Below are positions 34,088 to 46,422 of a DNA stretch of 64,000 nucleotides, in pieces (the first letter of the stretch is position 1; every line of letters starts with the position of its first letter). The notes beneath the pieces are model-generated. The model was not told the origin of the DNA and searched no databases. It worked only from the letters and a program-made list of their open reading frames with translations. The translations under genes and the position numbers were made by a program. The DNA comes from Mycothermus thermophilus (Eukaryota > Ascomycota > Sordariomycetes > Sordariales > Chaetomiaceae): contig QQBE01000006.1 of assembly GCA_011316235.1 (NCBI GenBank), forward strand, positions 1,406,021 through 1,470,020. Reading direction: 5' to 3'.

Positions 34088-36118
34088 TCATGAGTCCCAG
34101 AATGGCAGGCCGCTTTCCGACGGCGACTCGGTCAGCCCAGGAACCGCGTAGTCAGCGCCCAGCCAAAAGGCCGAATCGTCATCGATCGACGCAAGGGAGC
34201 CAAACAGCGCGCTGTTGGCGGCGGGGAGACCAGTCGGGTCCTCGGCGGTCTGGACGGACGGGGCGAGGAACTTGGTGGGGTCCTTCTTGACGAAGCCGTC
34301 GATGTCGTCGAGACCGGTCAGGCCGCCGACGCCGTCGGCGGAGGCGAACAGGTCGGACATGCTGGCGGCGGAACCGAAGCCGAAACCCATCCCGCCGGTG
34401 CCGGCGCTGGGGAAGGTGTCGAAGTCGTCGAGTGGGTTGGAGAGGAAGTCCTCGGCCTCGGACACCTCGCCCGAGGTGGAGGTGGTGGTCATGCCCGGCA
34501 GGTTCTCGGACCCGGCGAAATCGAAGCCCCCGAAGCTCTGCGGTTGGCTGTAGTTGGAGGGGGCGAAATCCGCAGTTTTGCCGGCCAGCCCGAGGCCCTC
34601 GTAATTGCTCCAGTCGACGCTCGCGCTGAGTCCCGCGCTGAACATGGGCTGCTCGTAGTCGGACAGGGAGCCGAAGAAGTCCGCGCTGTTGGGGATGTAC
34701 GTAGGGTACTTGATGCCGGACAGGTCCAGCGGCGGCAGCTGGCTGTTGAGCTGGGCGAAGGACGAACCCTCGAGGGCGGGCGACGCAGCCTCCGACTTGA
34801 CGCGGCGGTCGGCGCGGCCATCGGCACTGGTACCGGAAGCTCCGTTGGCGGCGGAATCCGAGTTGCCGGTGGCGCCGTAGAGATCGTCCATGGAACGGTT
34901 GCGCAGAGCAGCGGTGGCGCTGGTCATGGAATGGGCGCGGTTGAGCTGGTAGGGGCCGACCTTGTGGGACGCCTTCTGGTGCTTGTAGGTCGGCTTGTGG
35001 TGACCGTTGGCGTCGAAAGAGAGCAAGGCGGCGTCGGAGCTGGTGGTGTTGGCGCGGCGCCGGGAGCGCGAGCTCGACTTGGAGCTGCGCGAGCGGGTGG
35101 CGGCGGCTTCGTCCGAGTCGGACTCGGGCACCGTGTCCAGCTTGGGAGGCTCCCTCTTTTGGCAGCAGGTGCAGCGGCCGCCATGGTTGCAGCAGCAGCT
35201 TTCTGCGGACAGAGAGAGGTTTCGAGTCAGAGATATGATGAGGAGAGCCACGGCCTCAAAGATAGAGAAGGAGAGAGAGGAGGCTAAGAGAGAATTCAAG
35301 TAACACGGCAATGCTCACCCTTGTGACCCTCAAGAGGAGGTCTCAAGTGCACGCATTTCTGCGTCTTCTCGCCGCAGTCGCACTTGACGTGCGCTGCCCG
35401 AGACTTGCGCATCGCCCGGCAGTGCTGGCATTGCGATACCGGCCTTCCCTTCTTGTTGATGTGCTGGAGGGGGCGGTCTGTGATGGCTTTGCGTTAGCGT
35501 ATTCTACTCCAGAAAACATCAAAACCGACCCCAAATCCAATCTCTCTCCATTTTGAATCGAATAGGCATCAGAAACTCTTGTTGTTTCTTCTTCCTTTCC
35601 CCCCCCCCCCCCCCATGATTTCATGTCTTGTGTTGACCCCACCAACCAAAATCACCAACGGCCGCCAACAAAACTGGGGGACGAGAAGCTCGAGCTCAAG
35701 CTCAAGCTGTGAGGTATGATGAAGCGGGGTAGATAGCTCCTGCGTCTTGGTGAGGGGCAGGTCGGACACGGACCCCACATTTTCCCAAGAATTTTCCAAG
35801 GCTTTTCGATTTGATTTGTGCCTCGAGCTGCGCGCCTTGTCACTGCACTCGCCGCGACTTGCAGGAACTGGCGCAGAGAGCTTGCTTGCAAACTAAACCC
35901 TTCACCTGCAGCTGCGAGCTGCATCCCGCGCTCCCTAGACTCGGTGGCAGCTTGGGAGACAAAAAAGGGGTAACCCAACGCAAAAATCAACGTAAAACAA
36001 AAGCGCCAGGCGGAACAAGAGAAGAGCGCGAAAATTACTCACCGTGATGCTGGCAGTTGCTGACGCGATGGCCTCTCACGCAGGCCTCGCAAGCCCACTT
36101 CTCTCCGTCAATGAGCAT
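34088..36118 (-). CDS. Copper-fist transcription factor, copper-activated (Ace1/AceA/Cuf1) type
   Basis: Three exons (36118-36043, 35477-35319, 35202-34088) encode 449 residues. Copper-fist proteins bind DNA through a Zn/Cu-dependent N-terminal domain. Here the domain is textbook: it starts MLIDGEKWACEACVRGHR with ligand spacing C-x2-C-x8-C-x-H, continues with KKGRPVSQC and RKSRAAHVKCDCGE, and is followed at once by a Cys cluster (CCC-x6-C-x-CC, inside ESCCCNHGGRCTCCQ). The remainder is Ser/Arg-rich, then acidic and aromatic with many Asp, Phe, Leu and Gly, as in an activation domain. No cysteine occurs after the N-terminal cluster, unlike Mac1/GRISEA-type low-copper sensors, so a copper-detoxification role is the better inference. 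Intron 1 is unusually long (565 bp). Confidence 0.93.
35599..35614. repeat. C16 homopolymer (G16 on the transcript) in intron 1 of the copper-fist gene
   Basis: Sixteen consecutive C on the plus strand. The transcribed RNA would carry G16, long enough to form G-quadruplex structures and prone to length variation and sequencing error. Confidence 0.9.
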
Positions 36119-37674
36119 GGCGGATTAAAATTGGATGTTGTTTGCGTAGCTCGGGAGCCGTGCAGCCCCGTCTCTCGGGCTCTTCAAGAGCAAAGGACGG
36201 CTGGCCGTCGACAAGATGAAGGAGGAGGAGGAGCTGGAAAGGGGGGTGTGAAGAGAGCCTAGGGGGTCAACAAACAACCTAGAACAACAAGGCTTTAGGT
36301 TGCTGAGGTAGGAACCCCGAAGCTCGCCGGCCGGTCAAGAGTGCCGTCGAACACAGGACAGCGAACGCTAAACGTCGAGTGACAAGAACCGGCTGTGGTG
36401 TTTGCGGCTGTACTTTGGTCCGACAGGGGGGTTTCGTGACTGGCAGAGAGCGTGCCCTTCGCGAGGAGACGGCGGGAAGGCTTGAGACAAATGAGGGTCG
36501 CAAAATGCACCGCCTATAGGGTCATTGCTGGGGGTAGCGGCCGCCCAAGAACATCGGTGCAGAATGCCGAAGCGTCTGAGTTGAAGCCAGCTTGGAAAGA
36601 AAAAAAGGGTGAGCTGGAGGATGCTGTTGCTGTGTGTTTGAGAGATTCGAAAAGAGGATGTCTCGATCGGCGAAGCACCGGAATGAAATAAAAAATGATG
36701 TGGGTTTCGATCGGAGTGGGGATTTGGCGATTTCGCCGGAGCTTTTGTTGGATTTGGGCCCCTGCTCAGAGAGGGACGCTGGCAGACGAGGTTCCCGGAA
36801 GGTGGATCAGGTTTCGATCAGAGCAAGGACACACGGAACCTGGAACGGGTCCGGGCGGCGGCACCTCAAGCAAGCAACGCCGAAGGCGAGCGGTGGAGGG
36901 CCGTCTTGTGGCCGCAGGGCAGGGCAGGGCAGAAAAGAAAAAAGAGCAATAAGTGGTGGGGATCTCCCGTCAGGGCAGGCAATGGAAGCGCAGCCGGGAG
37001 AAACGGGAGAGGCGGGACGGGGATGTGGTCGCGTGTCGGAACAGCTCGCCTTGCGAGCCGGCTTGGATTCCCTGGGTTGTATGGAAGTATGTATGAATAG
37101 GTATGAGGTAACTGTGCGATATCCGGGAGCAGTCCTCGATGTACCGTTGTACCGAAGACAAAGCACCCAACCGATGACGCAGCTGACAGTCAGTCGCGTA
37201 AGAGGGATGTCAGCCCAATTTCAGATGGACTGGTGGTGTCTGTTCCGACAGTCGATCGACTCGACCTTCAGGAGGCAACAGACCGTCCTTTCGGAGACGG
37301 CGGAACGCTGTGTGAGGCTATCTGGACCGGAGGCCCAGCATGACGAGGTGGCGCGAGGAACAACCCTGAGTCCACAAACTCGGCGGTTGGAATTCAAGGA
37401 GGGGTGCGTGGATGCGGTCCAACGCAGAAGAGGAGCCAAGCAATAAAGAAAAAGAAAAACAAGGACGGCAGTTCCTTCCAGCAAAACTTTCAGACCCCGA
37501 GAAACATGACGAGCAGACCAGCCGAGCCCGAGGCTCGGAGGGAGGTGGCTCTTTTAATGTCGGCCCGGCGTGGGAGAGACTAGAGGCCATCATACTAGTA
37601 GCTCCCCAGAGGAGAACGAACATGCCCTGGCCAGTAGCCCAGCCCAGCATCCACATGGATTGGGGAGGGGGGGG

Positions 37675-37696
37675 GCCAAACAGCGCGCTGTTGGCG
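37675..37696. repeat. 22-mer identical to a copper-fist coding segment, abutting an N
   Basis: The 22 bases immediately left of the N at 37697 are identical to 34199-34220 inside the copper-fist gene; both contain the palindrome ACAGCGCGCTGT. Because it touches an unresolved base, an assembly artefact is likely. Confidence 0.75.
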
Positions 37697-40600
37697 NTCC
37701 CACGCCGACGTGCGGGTCGCGAAACGGGGGACAAAATCCAACAGACCCCAGAACGCAGAGCGGATGCAGACGCAGCGACTGGCTTGGTCGGTCCGCCCGC
37801 TGCGTGCTAACCCTACCAGTTCCCCGTACCTTGCGCCAGACGCCGACTTTGTCCATTTGACTGTTGTCCGGGGTTCGGCGCGGTGCAGGATGACGAAACG
37901 GGGAAGGGGGTGTACTGTAGTGAAGGTGGGCTGTGGTGTGGGTGGGAGCGCCCAGTGAAGAAGGGCGGTTCGAACAACCTAACTAGCATGTCTCGCAGAG
38001 ACTGTTTCTTGGCAGAGACAGTCAGTTCACGGGGCTGCTGTACCAGCTACGGTCTTGTAACTGGTGGAAGGCTCAGGGCTTGGCCAGCGGGCGCTGTACG
38101 GGATACATCGAGGTACTTGTTCCACATTCTGAATCAAACCCGCCAACTTGGCGAAACTTGATGGCGGCAAAAGAGCTTCTTGGGCACTTGTTCATCCGCC
38201 CCGCGCCCAGGCGAACAACTCAAGAACGCGGTTGCGCGGGAAGTTGCCCTGGCCGGACCGGCCATGCAGACGCTCTGGACGGATGGAGGAGACGAAGAAG
38301 ACCAAGCGCGCTCGACTTGTTTGGCGAGCGGGAGCTTCTGCAAACAATTTGGCTCTAGTTTTGTTCTGAAGTACATCCCATGTGAGGCGCAGAGAGGTGT
38401 GGGCATGGAGAGATGTGGATACCCCGGGGGAGGGCAAGGGCAGAAACGGGATAACGATGGATGGATCATTTTGGCGGCCAACTCCGTGGATGGCCGAATG
38501 GACCGATGGATGGACAAACGGGATGGAAAATACAATTGTCGGCACCAAGACGTTTCGATTGGAGGGAGAAAGAGAAGCACATGGATCTTTGTGGAGGTGC
38601 CCGTCCCCCTTACTGTATTGTCGAGCCATCGAAGCTTCGGCCCATACCAACCCTGGACAGAGCCGGCGACATCAAACAACCTCCTTTATACGTCTCTTGG
38701 CTTTCTTGACTCGAGACAACCTCCTTCCTCACTCGGTCTCCCAGTTTGGGCATCGCCGACGACGATGAAGTCTGCACGGGGCAGCTGCGCAACAAAGATG
38801 TCGTGGCCTGACGATGATCCTCGCGAATCTGAGATCTTCATGTCCTGGTTTGAACCAGGCTTTCTTGATTCCCAGGGCTCTGGTTCTTCAGCCACTGTCC
38901 AAACGTGAACGCGAAGCGCTTCTGCTGGGCTGTCATCCTCTCGCCGGGTTGGTCGAGCTGAGGTGCCTCCATGGCCATCCACCCCCATCCTACCCCCCAA
39001 CCCCAAGTTCCTGACATTGGCATCATCATCGGGAATCCCCGGCATCCGTCTGCATGGCTGGGACGTTGACGATGCCAAAAATGTCCAGCAACAGGCGCTA
39101 GTCGATCATCGACAAACCAAACGAACGAAGCAACTGAGAAGAACACATGAAGCGAATGTCAGTCATCCCCGTGTCTCCGCGAACATGTCCCGGTAAACTA
39201 CGTTGCTTCAGGAGCAGACCTAGGTTGTATGCGCAGCAACATAACTCCCATGGCCCGGAACGGCCACATGCTTGATGTTTAACTTTGTAACTGGCCGAGC
39301 TCATGCCGTGAATTTCTCCAGGCCGGCCGTTACTCCAGAGCAACACACACATCCACACATTGCCAGGCTCTCGGCGTCACCATGAGGTCCCGTCGCTCTC
39401 TCTGTGTCGTTTTTTTGATACAAGCCCCAGTCAGACAGGTGGGGGAGGTGGCAGCGTCGCCGTTGGACCCTCCAGCCAGCCAGCCCACCGCATCTCAGAG
39501 GAGCCAACAGCATCACGGCAGCACCTCACAAGTGCATCCCCACGGGTAAAAGCTCCAATTCGGGAAACTGACCAGCGGAGCCCGTGACAGTCTCATCTCT
39601 CGACATTGACACCTGCGTCATCCTACCTGCTGCTGCTGCTGCTTGTTGCTGCTGCTTAGCCGGGCGTCGTCGGCATCCGTGCATCCTTTCGAGTTTTGTT
39701 CAGGGGCATCTGACGCCGGCGAGTTGTTGATGCCGTTGAGACCCGAACAGGGCAAATGGAGCCTGGCTTGTCCGTTCAGTCCCGGGTGTGTGTTCACCCT
39801 TCGGGCCCAAGGGATTGTTAGCGCCGACGCGATCGACGCGCCTCTCCCCGACGACCCGTAGCGCTGCCGAGAGCCCCAGGCGGGGAAAAGCGGATCTTCA
39901 GGAACTCGATGCGAGGCTGTTCGACCGGCAGGCCTTGTGCATTTACTCTACTTGCTGGGGGGAGAGAAACAGGCTGCTGCTGACTTCTGTTACTCCGTGT
40001 GCTTCCATGACAGGACAGGGCACCGTGAAATCTTGGTTAACGGCAGGCCGGTTGCATGTCGCACCAACAGACTCGAACATTCCGTCTGGGCATGATCTCG
40101 GTAGGGGAACACCGCCGTCGTGCCTATTGTTGTGTGTCCCTGGCCCAAGTTTGGTCAGGACTGGATGTTTCCATGGCCGTTGTGGTTTCAATCGTGTCAA
40201 GGAACTGGCCACACAGGTTGCCCTGGCTGGCTGTCTGGCTGACCTCTCCCGCGTCGGCCTGGGAGTCGGCGTGTTGGTCGGCGATTCACGGGCGTCTTAT
40301 TGCTAGGTTGCCCTGCTCCTCTGTTGGTAGTTTTCTGCAATACGAGCCAAGCCTCCTGAAAAGACTCAACCCAAACAGTATCGAGCCCGAACACAAGCCC
40401 GAACGAGACTGCTTCAGGTAACCACCAGCCCTGAAGAGAGCAGCGCAAAAAAGGGCTGCCGCCCGTTCCCACCGGGCTGGGCGCGTTGATCGATATTCCA
40501 GGCAAAATACCCCAATATTCAGCCCACGCCGATGACCCCGTGAGCAGTGATTGTGGACGCAACAACAGCAGCCAGCGCAAAGAGGCCGTCGAGATAAAGC

Positions 40601-41446
40601 CGGTTACCCTCGCTGGCACTGACAAAATACCCCGTGTAATTTGGGGGATGCTGCCGATATCTCGCTGCTGCCCGCAGGGCCTCCCGCTCGCCCGCCGCCC
40701 AGCCTTTGCCTAGCCTCCTGTGGCAGGTTGCCCAGCCCCATGGCCACTCGCCGCTCGTCGCCAAGGGGGAACAGGCAAGCGCACCAACGGAGGTGGTCTC
40801 CAGCCCCGTCTCATCAGAGCCGCCAAGCAGAGAGACAAGAGAACGTATTCACGGCGGGGGAAGAGGCACAACGACGACGGCGGAGGGCTGGGCGGTCGCC
40901 ATCGCGGTCGTCACTGCGTCAAGCAAGCGTCTCAGCATCTGCAAGCAGCCGGTTTGGCGTACAAATTACTATGGTTGTCTGTGTGTACTGCGTACGCCGA
41001 ATACCGTGCTGCATTCATATCCACTCGAGTCCATCTCGGTGATGTCTTGGATGGAACAACAGGCTTGGCACGCCGCCCACGTTCGTTGATCATCAGAGCA
41101 TGCGGCAATGACGTCTTTGCGGTTTCTCTTGGTGGCGATGGGTCCAGGCCAAGTCAAGGCCCCAATTTCCAGGTTCCACACGGCGGGACGGCGGGAAAAG
41201 AAGGTCCCGGGATGAACCTCACGAATGGACCAACATTTGGAAACCCGGATGGTCTTTGATGCGACGGCGAACAACACAAGCACCTAGGGCAAAACAGCAT
41301 TCGTTTCTCATGGATCCTTCCCGCCTTCTCTTCATTGCGCCGACATGCGGAGGATCGAGCAGCTCAGGTCGCTGCGGCTCCCCAACGAAGGTTCAAGTTG
41401 CCAGGCTCATTTTGGACCTCTGGCCCCCGCGGCGTGGGGAAATCAA

Positions 41447-41488
41447 GGCAGGGCAGAGGGCAGGGCAGGGTAGGGCAGGGCAGGGCAT
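41447..41488. repeat. Imperfect (GGGCA)n simple repeat
   Basis: About eight imperfect copies of GGGCA, with one GGGTA and one GGGCAGA variant, in noncoding sequence. A shorter copy lies near 36910-36930. Confidence 0.8.
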
Positions 41489-44400
41489 GTGGGGTGCCAG
41501 CAGAGCAACGCCGGCCTTTCCCGGCAAGGAAAATTTTCATTCATCCCGTCCAATTTTACAGCTTTCCACCTTCCATCCACCACCCACTTGCCTGGCCTGG
41601 CCCGACTTCTTCCTCTTCCAATCTTCGGCTCGCCCTGCATCAAAACCATTTCGTTTCGCAACTTCAGCCTCCTTTATTCTATTCGCCTTCACAGACACAA
41701 GACGGGCTCACATGGCTCGTGCCTCCAACCGGCCTAGCCGGCCCTCCATCATCCTTCAGCTCTGCACCTCGCTCGACGTCCCCGATTTCGCGGCAGCTCC
41801 TGCATCCTGCGAGTGCAGGAATCATGTTGCTGCGACCTGACCAGACCTGGAAGAGATGTCGACCTCCTAGTTCAGCTGGTTCCCCCATCCAGCTAACTTA
41901 AACCGTCCTCCTCCCCCCCTCCTTCTCGGCTACGTCCAGCGACTTGGAGAGCCGCATTTCCCCCAATCCAACGGCCGTCCCCATTCGATGCCGCCGCCTG
42001 GTCGCCGGCAGAGCCCGGAGCTCTGACAGGACGACACGACACCTGCTCGAGACGCTCCCCTCCTGCTCCCTCTTCTGGAAGAGGGGGCTGCTTGGGAAAC
42101 ACCCCACGTTGACGTTATGATGAGCTGCTCATCCGCGATGCCGTCGAGGACTGCATCCATGACAACGTGCGATGCGGAGGGCAATGCCTCTCTGGGGAGC
42201 ATGCCGCTGTTGACGGGCACCAGTCGCGCCTAGGATCGTGTCAGATCTTGGGGAAGCCGGGGGCCCTGCGGCAGATGGGCAACATCATGCTCTCCTGGGC
42301 GGGCTGCGAACCCGTGGAAGCCATGGAAGAACCCCAAACCGTCGTGGTGGCACAGCCCAACTCCTTGTCAACCCTCGCATCTGGGGTCAGCTTCGGTAGC
42401 ACCGCCGGGAACCTTGGTGCGGTGGCGCCTGTATGCGAAGTGCATATTGTGGTGGTGGTGGCGGATTTGCCCTGGGTTCTTGAAAATTGGTTCAATGACC
42501 CGAACTCATCGCGGTAGCCTACCGCATCCAGTGTACGGATGTCGCCGACCACGGCAGCTGTCACTGACGCAGCACGACTCTTCGTGATCCAGCCTTGGTT
42601 GTATCGCCTGCTGTCATGCTAGGTCTGCATGTCTCGGCATCTACAAGTGTGTAGATGCTTCTCCAGGTGAGATACTCGGAGATTGTGGTCTCCGAGCATC
42701 AATTTGTCTCGGGCTGAAGCTGAGCCGCGAGCTGAACCACTGTTCCCGTTGGTTCATTCCCCCTTTCCCCTGCCGTCCGCAGAGCTGAGGTCGTTGGCCG
42801 ATGCGATTGCCCAGATCGACGACCCCCACGCCGCCTCTGACCACGTTGGCTTTGGCACCATCGAATGCAGGTGGATGCGGACAGCGCCACGCAGAGTGGC
42901 GGTCGTCTCCCTGCGCCTGGCCTGTTTCGTCATCATGGCTCTGGAGCAGGGCGAGACAAGCCTAACGTCCAAGTCGGTAAAGGAACACGACACCGGAGCT
43001 AGGAGGCGGGCATCGCACTATACACTATGGTAGGATTATGGTCTTCCAGGTTAAGCCGGGCGCAGGAAATCCGGCCAAGGATGTTCGCCGCCTCAGGCCT
43101 TCCGGGTCTGCATCATCTCCTGGCTCGTCGCTGTGCACCCTGGGTTTCGAGATGTTGAGTTCAGACGATTCCGCAAGGACCCAAGACTCAGCGGCGACAC
43201 AGGTCAGTCCGCTGCCGCCGCGATGCACTACACGCACGTCTTTGCGTTGCTCACTCCTTTGGTCTGGGCGTGGGCAAGCAGCCTTGCGTGAGTGTGTTCG
43301 GGCGCGGTTGCGCGACAACGACAAAAGTACAGTACACATACTTCTACCTTGAAGTATAGTCCTGCCAAGCCCCGCTTCCCCAGCTACCGTGAGTGTGTGT
43401 CCTAACGACCGACTGGAAAGTCTGGTAAGTAGTTGGGCCGTTGGAGTGGTCATCTGGATGAAACTCGAGGAACCTGCCGTGGCGGGTGTGCATGCTTGCT
43501 CACTCTGTGAGTTTTGTGTGTATCACCCACACCCGCATCATGCTTCACCGTTGATGCGGGTGGAGGCCGACAGGCAGAGATCAACTTAAGACCCATTGCT
43601 GGGCGCCCGTGTTGAGAAATCGTCTTGATGCTCTAGGATACCCGGGAATCAGTAGAGGTCACATTCATGGATGTTTTTTAGCGTTTCAATAGATTGTCGC
43701 CAACAGTAGCGGCCCTTGATATTGTACGTAAAATGTGATGTGCGGTGATGGAAGGATGTACTTATTCAAGAGCCAAGAGCCAGCGCCAAGCTTCGATGGC
43801 TTGATATTGAGTTTCACAACCCCAACCATGACCACCGATATACGGGGAAGCAGGTCATGTACGTCCCTATAAGACGTGCATGTTATTGGCCCTCGAGACA
43901 CACTATGTTTCTTGAGTGCCATGTGTGTTCCCGAGACTCCAACCGTGATCGATGAGACGTACACATGCCTGGGTTGGGCATGGGAGTTGTTTCGGCTTTG
44001 ATGGGTTGGGGATGAACCGGGGAGAGCCGTCTTGGCTGAATCCCCGACGAAGGTCAAACTCAGGGACGACGACACATGGCTGTCTTTGTGCTGCGATGAT
44101 TCTGGACACGGGTACAAGGCAACAAAGGTGACAAACAAACCAGATCCAAGGGCTTGGCTTGTACGTAATAGAACAGAGGAGGGGCCTCGGAGAGACTCGG
44201 TAACTATTGGTAACTATTGTGTTTGTTCGAGGGCCATAGCCGCCACGACGCCGTTCTTGTGCTTCAGGGGATTGCGTAGGGACGGTACACAAGGGAGCAA
44301 AGGATGGCTTACAGAGCGGAGACACAACTGTCTTGCGAGAGAGAGATCCGGTGGGTTAATGGTTGCATTACATTACCTACAATCACACACATGGATGGAC

Positions 44401-46422
44401 AGACAAGACAGAGAGATCCGGGTGGATGCGTTGATGAGATACCTAGGCAGATGGGAACATTTTGCTTGGGAGTTTGGTGGTTGGTCATTTCCCGAGGTTG
44501 GCTTCGTGTCAAAATCGTGATTATCATTATCAGAGTCGAATTGAGAGAGAGGGGTTCACGGAGCATGTGAGATGAGGAGTCACGTTTTGATGCGCGTGAA
44601 GACGCACTTGACCTGCCGTCCTTGGGTCTCTAGCCGGGGCTTGGTATGTGTATCAATGGGGCTGCGTTGCGCTAGACTCATCATCTGTGCTGAGTCAAAC
44701 TCGATACCTACAGGTACCTGAGTAGACATTTAGGCGTTGTCATGGCTTGTGGACGTGTGGATGTTTCTCTGTGATATGCGGATAATTAGATGGTTGGGTA
44801 GATAGGAGGCATTTGGAGATAGTCGGGTGTGCCAAGTGAAGGGTACCGGCTAATGTTAGACTGACCACCCTCCTCTTCGCCATTTCCATCTCAGGTCTTT
44901 ATTCATAGGTACATACATTGATGTCTTGGACCGGATCCTATATCGTTTCCACAAACACGTGTCGAAGGCTAGCTCCTGACTGGTCCGTCTCGTCGGGAAT
45001 GATTTATGGGATTCAAACGGATCCCACAAGTTGATGGTTGGGAGTCTTGGGTCTAAAGAGCCGCGATAAGGAGTGCCTCTGATGGAATCAACGGAAATGT
45101 AGTTAATGAAACCACCGTAAGTGGGATTCGTGACTATCATGAAAGCGGCGGTCTGGAGTCCAACCTCCGATCTTCGCTACCAGCCCAACGCTGGGGAGGA
45201 CAGCTCCATGCCATCCCGCGTTTGCGTCATTCCCGACTTTTGCGTGCCCCGCCTTCTTTGGTGACGCGCCCTGCTCAAGTTCGATGCTCCGCACTTGACG
45301 TTAGGTTTCTTCTGCAGATGCTCCCGCCGTTTATCGGGACGACCCCGCATCTACTCAACAGCTTGGTGAGCCCCGCCATGAACACCAAAGCAGATGTTCA
45401 ACATTTGTTTAAGCTTCGTCGTGGTGAAAAGCAAGCCAAGACTCCTCCACCGAACACGGTCGCCTCCTTGTCGACGCCAAGTGTCCCACGTGCGATCGAG
45501 CTGCTGGGGACGACGATTGCGTGACGCATGCCGAGTTTTCCCTAGGCTAGACTCAAGTGCCGGACTGAGCTCTGGGTCGCTTTTTGCGGCTTAGGCCCTT
45601 GGTGTTGTTCTTGGACATTTAGACCACCTAGACTTAGAAGTTAGTACTGGTAGCAGCATCCATTGTGTTGCTGGAATTCCTTTGGCGTCTTCGAGTAACC
45701 ATCCAACGAAAAAGCCTCGGTCATCAGACCGCCTCGGCAGTGTTCACAACCTCCAATAACCGTTACTACTGCTGACTGAGCCGGCCTCCGACGCCAACCT
45801 GCTGACCTGCTCGTACACTCGGGACCTAGGCACTGTTCAGTACTTGGGACGAACTGCGTTTTACTACACAAGTAGCGTCGCTGGCTTGCAGATCGTTTGT
45901 TTCTGCGACCTGCGGAGCATTATCCACACACCCAACACCTCCCACCTCCCACCTTCGAAGCGGCATCCTGCATTGCATGCATCCTGCACTGGCCCAAGTT
46001 CATACCAGCTGCAACTGTGCAAGACTGAGCCTCCACCAGCTTTGTTCGGATTCGCTTTGGAAACCAGTGCGGGCTTCTCGGGTAAGCCGAGAGCGTGTGG
46101 AGACCACCTCGACGGTAGCACTCCTGTCCCCATACCTGACCGGCTTCCCCTAGACGGCAACTAGGTGCACGACCGCCTGAGGGCATCCCATCTGCTGTGG
46201 TCGTCGTCGGCCGCATCAGCAACACTCGGGGCTTGGCTTGCTCGTGCAGTCGCTGGCCAACCGGCGGAATCGCGGACGGACGGGCTTGGCTCGGGCTGAC
46301 GGCGGAACGTCGGCGCAACGGCTGCCACGGAAATCGCCGGGCCAACAACGGCGGTGTGTGTCTGAGGGTCGGAGCGACGGCTCAACTTAGCAACCGAATT
46401 ACACCTTACAATCACCATCATC

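Larger units (their letters stand above)
36119..46422. other. 10.3-kb gene-poor region
   Basis: It separates the divergent starts of the copper-fist gene (minus) and the ketopantoate-reductase-like gene (plus). No frame has convincing protein character; the longest (about 270 codons at 36634-37446) has random-looking composition. Base composition is not notably AT-rich, so it does not look like a RIP-mutated transposon graveyard. It contains a single N at 37697 and GGGCA-type simple repeats near 36910 and 41447-41488. Long regulatory DNA or noncoding transcripts are possible. Confidence 0.5.

Noticed and set aside
36634..37446. A 270-codon plus-strand frame in the gene-poor region
   Set aside because: Amino acid composition is random-looking, there is no recognisable domain, and it overlaps the presumed promoter of the copper-fist gene.
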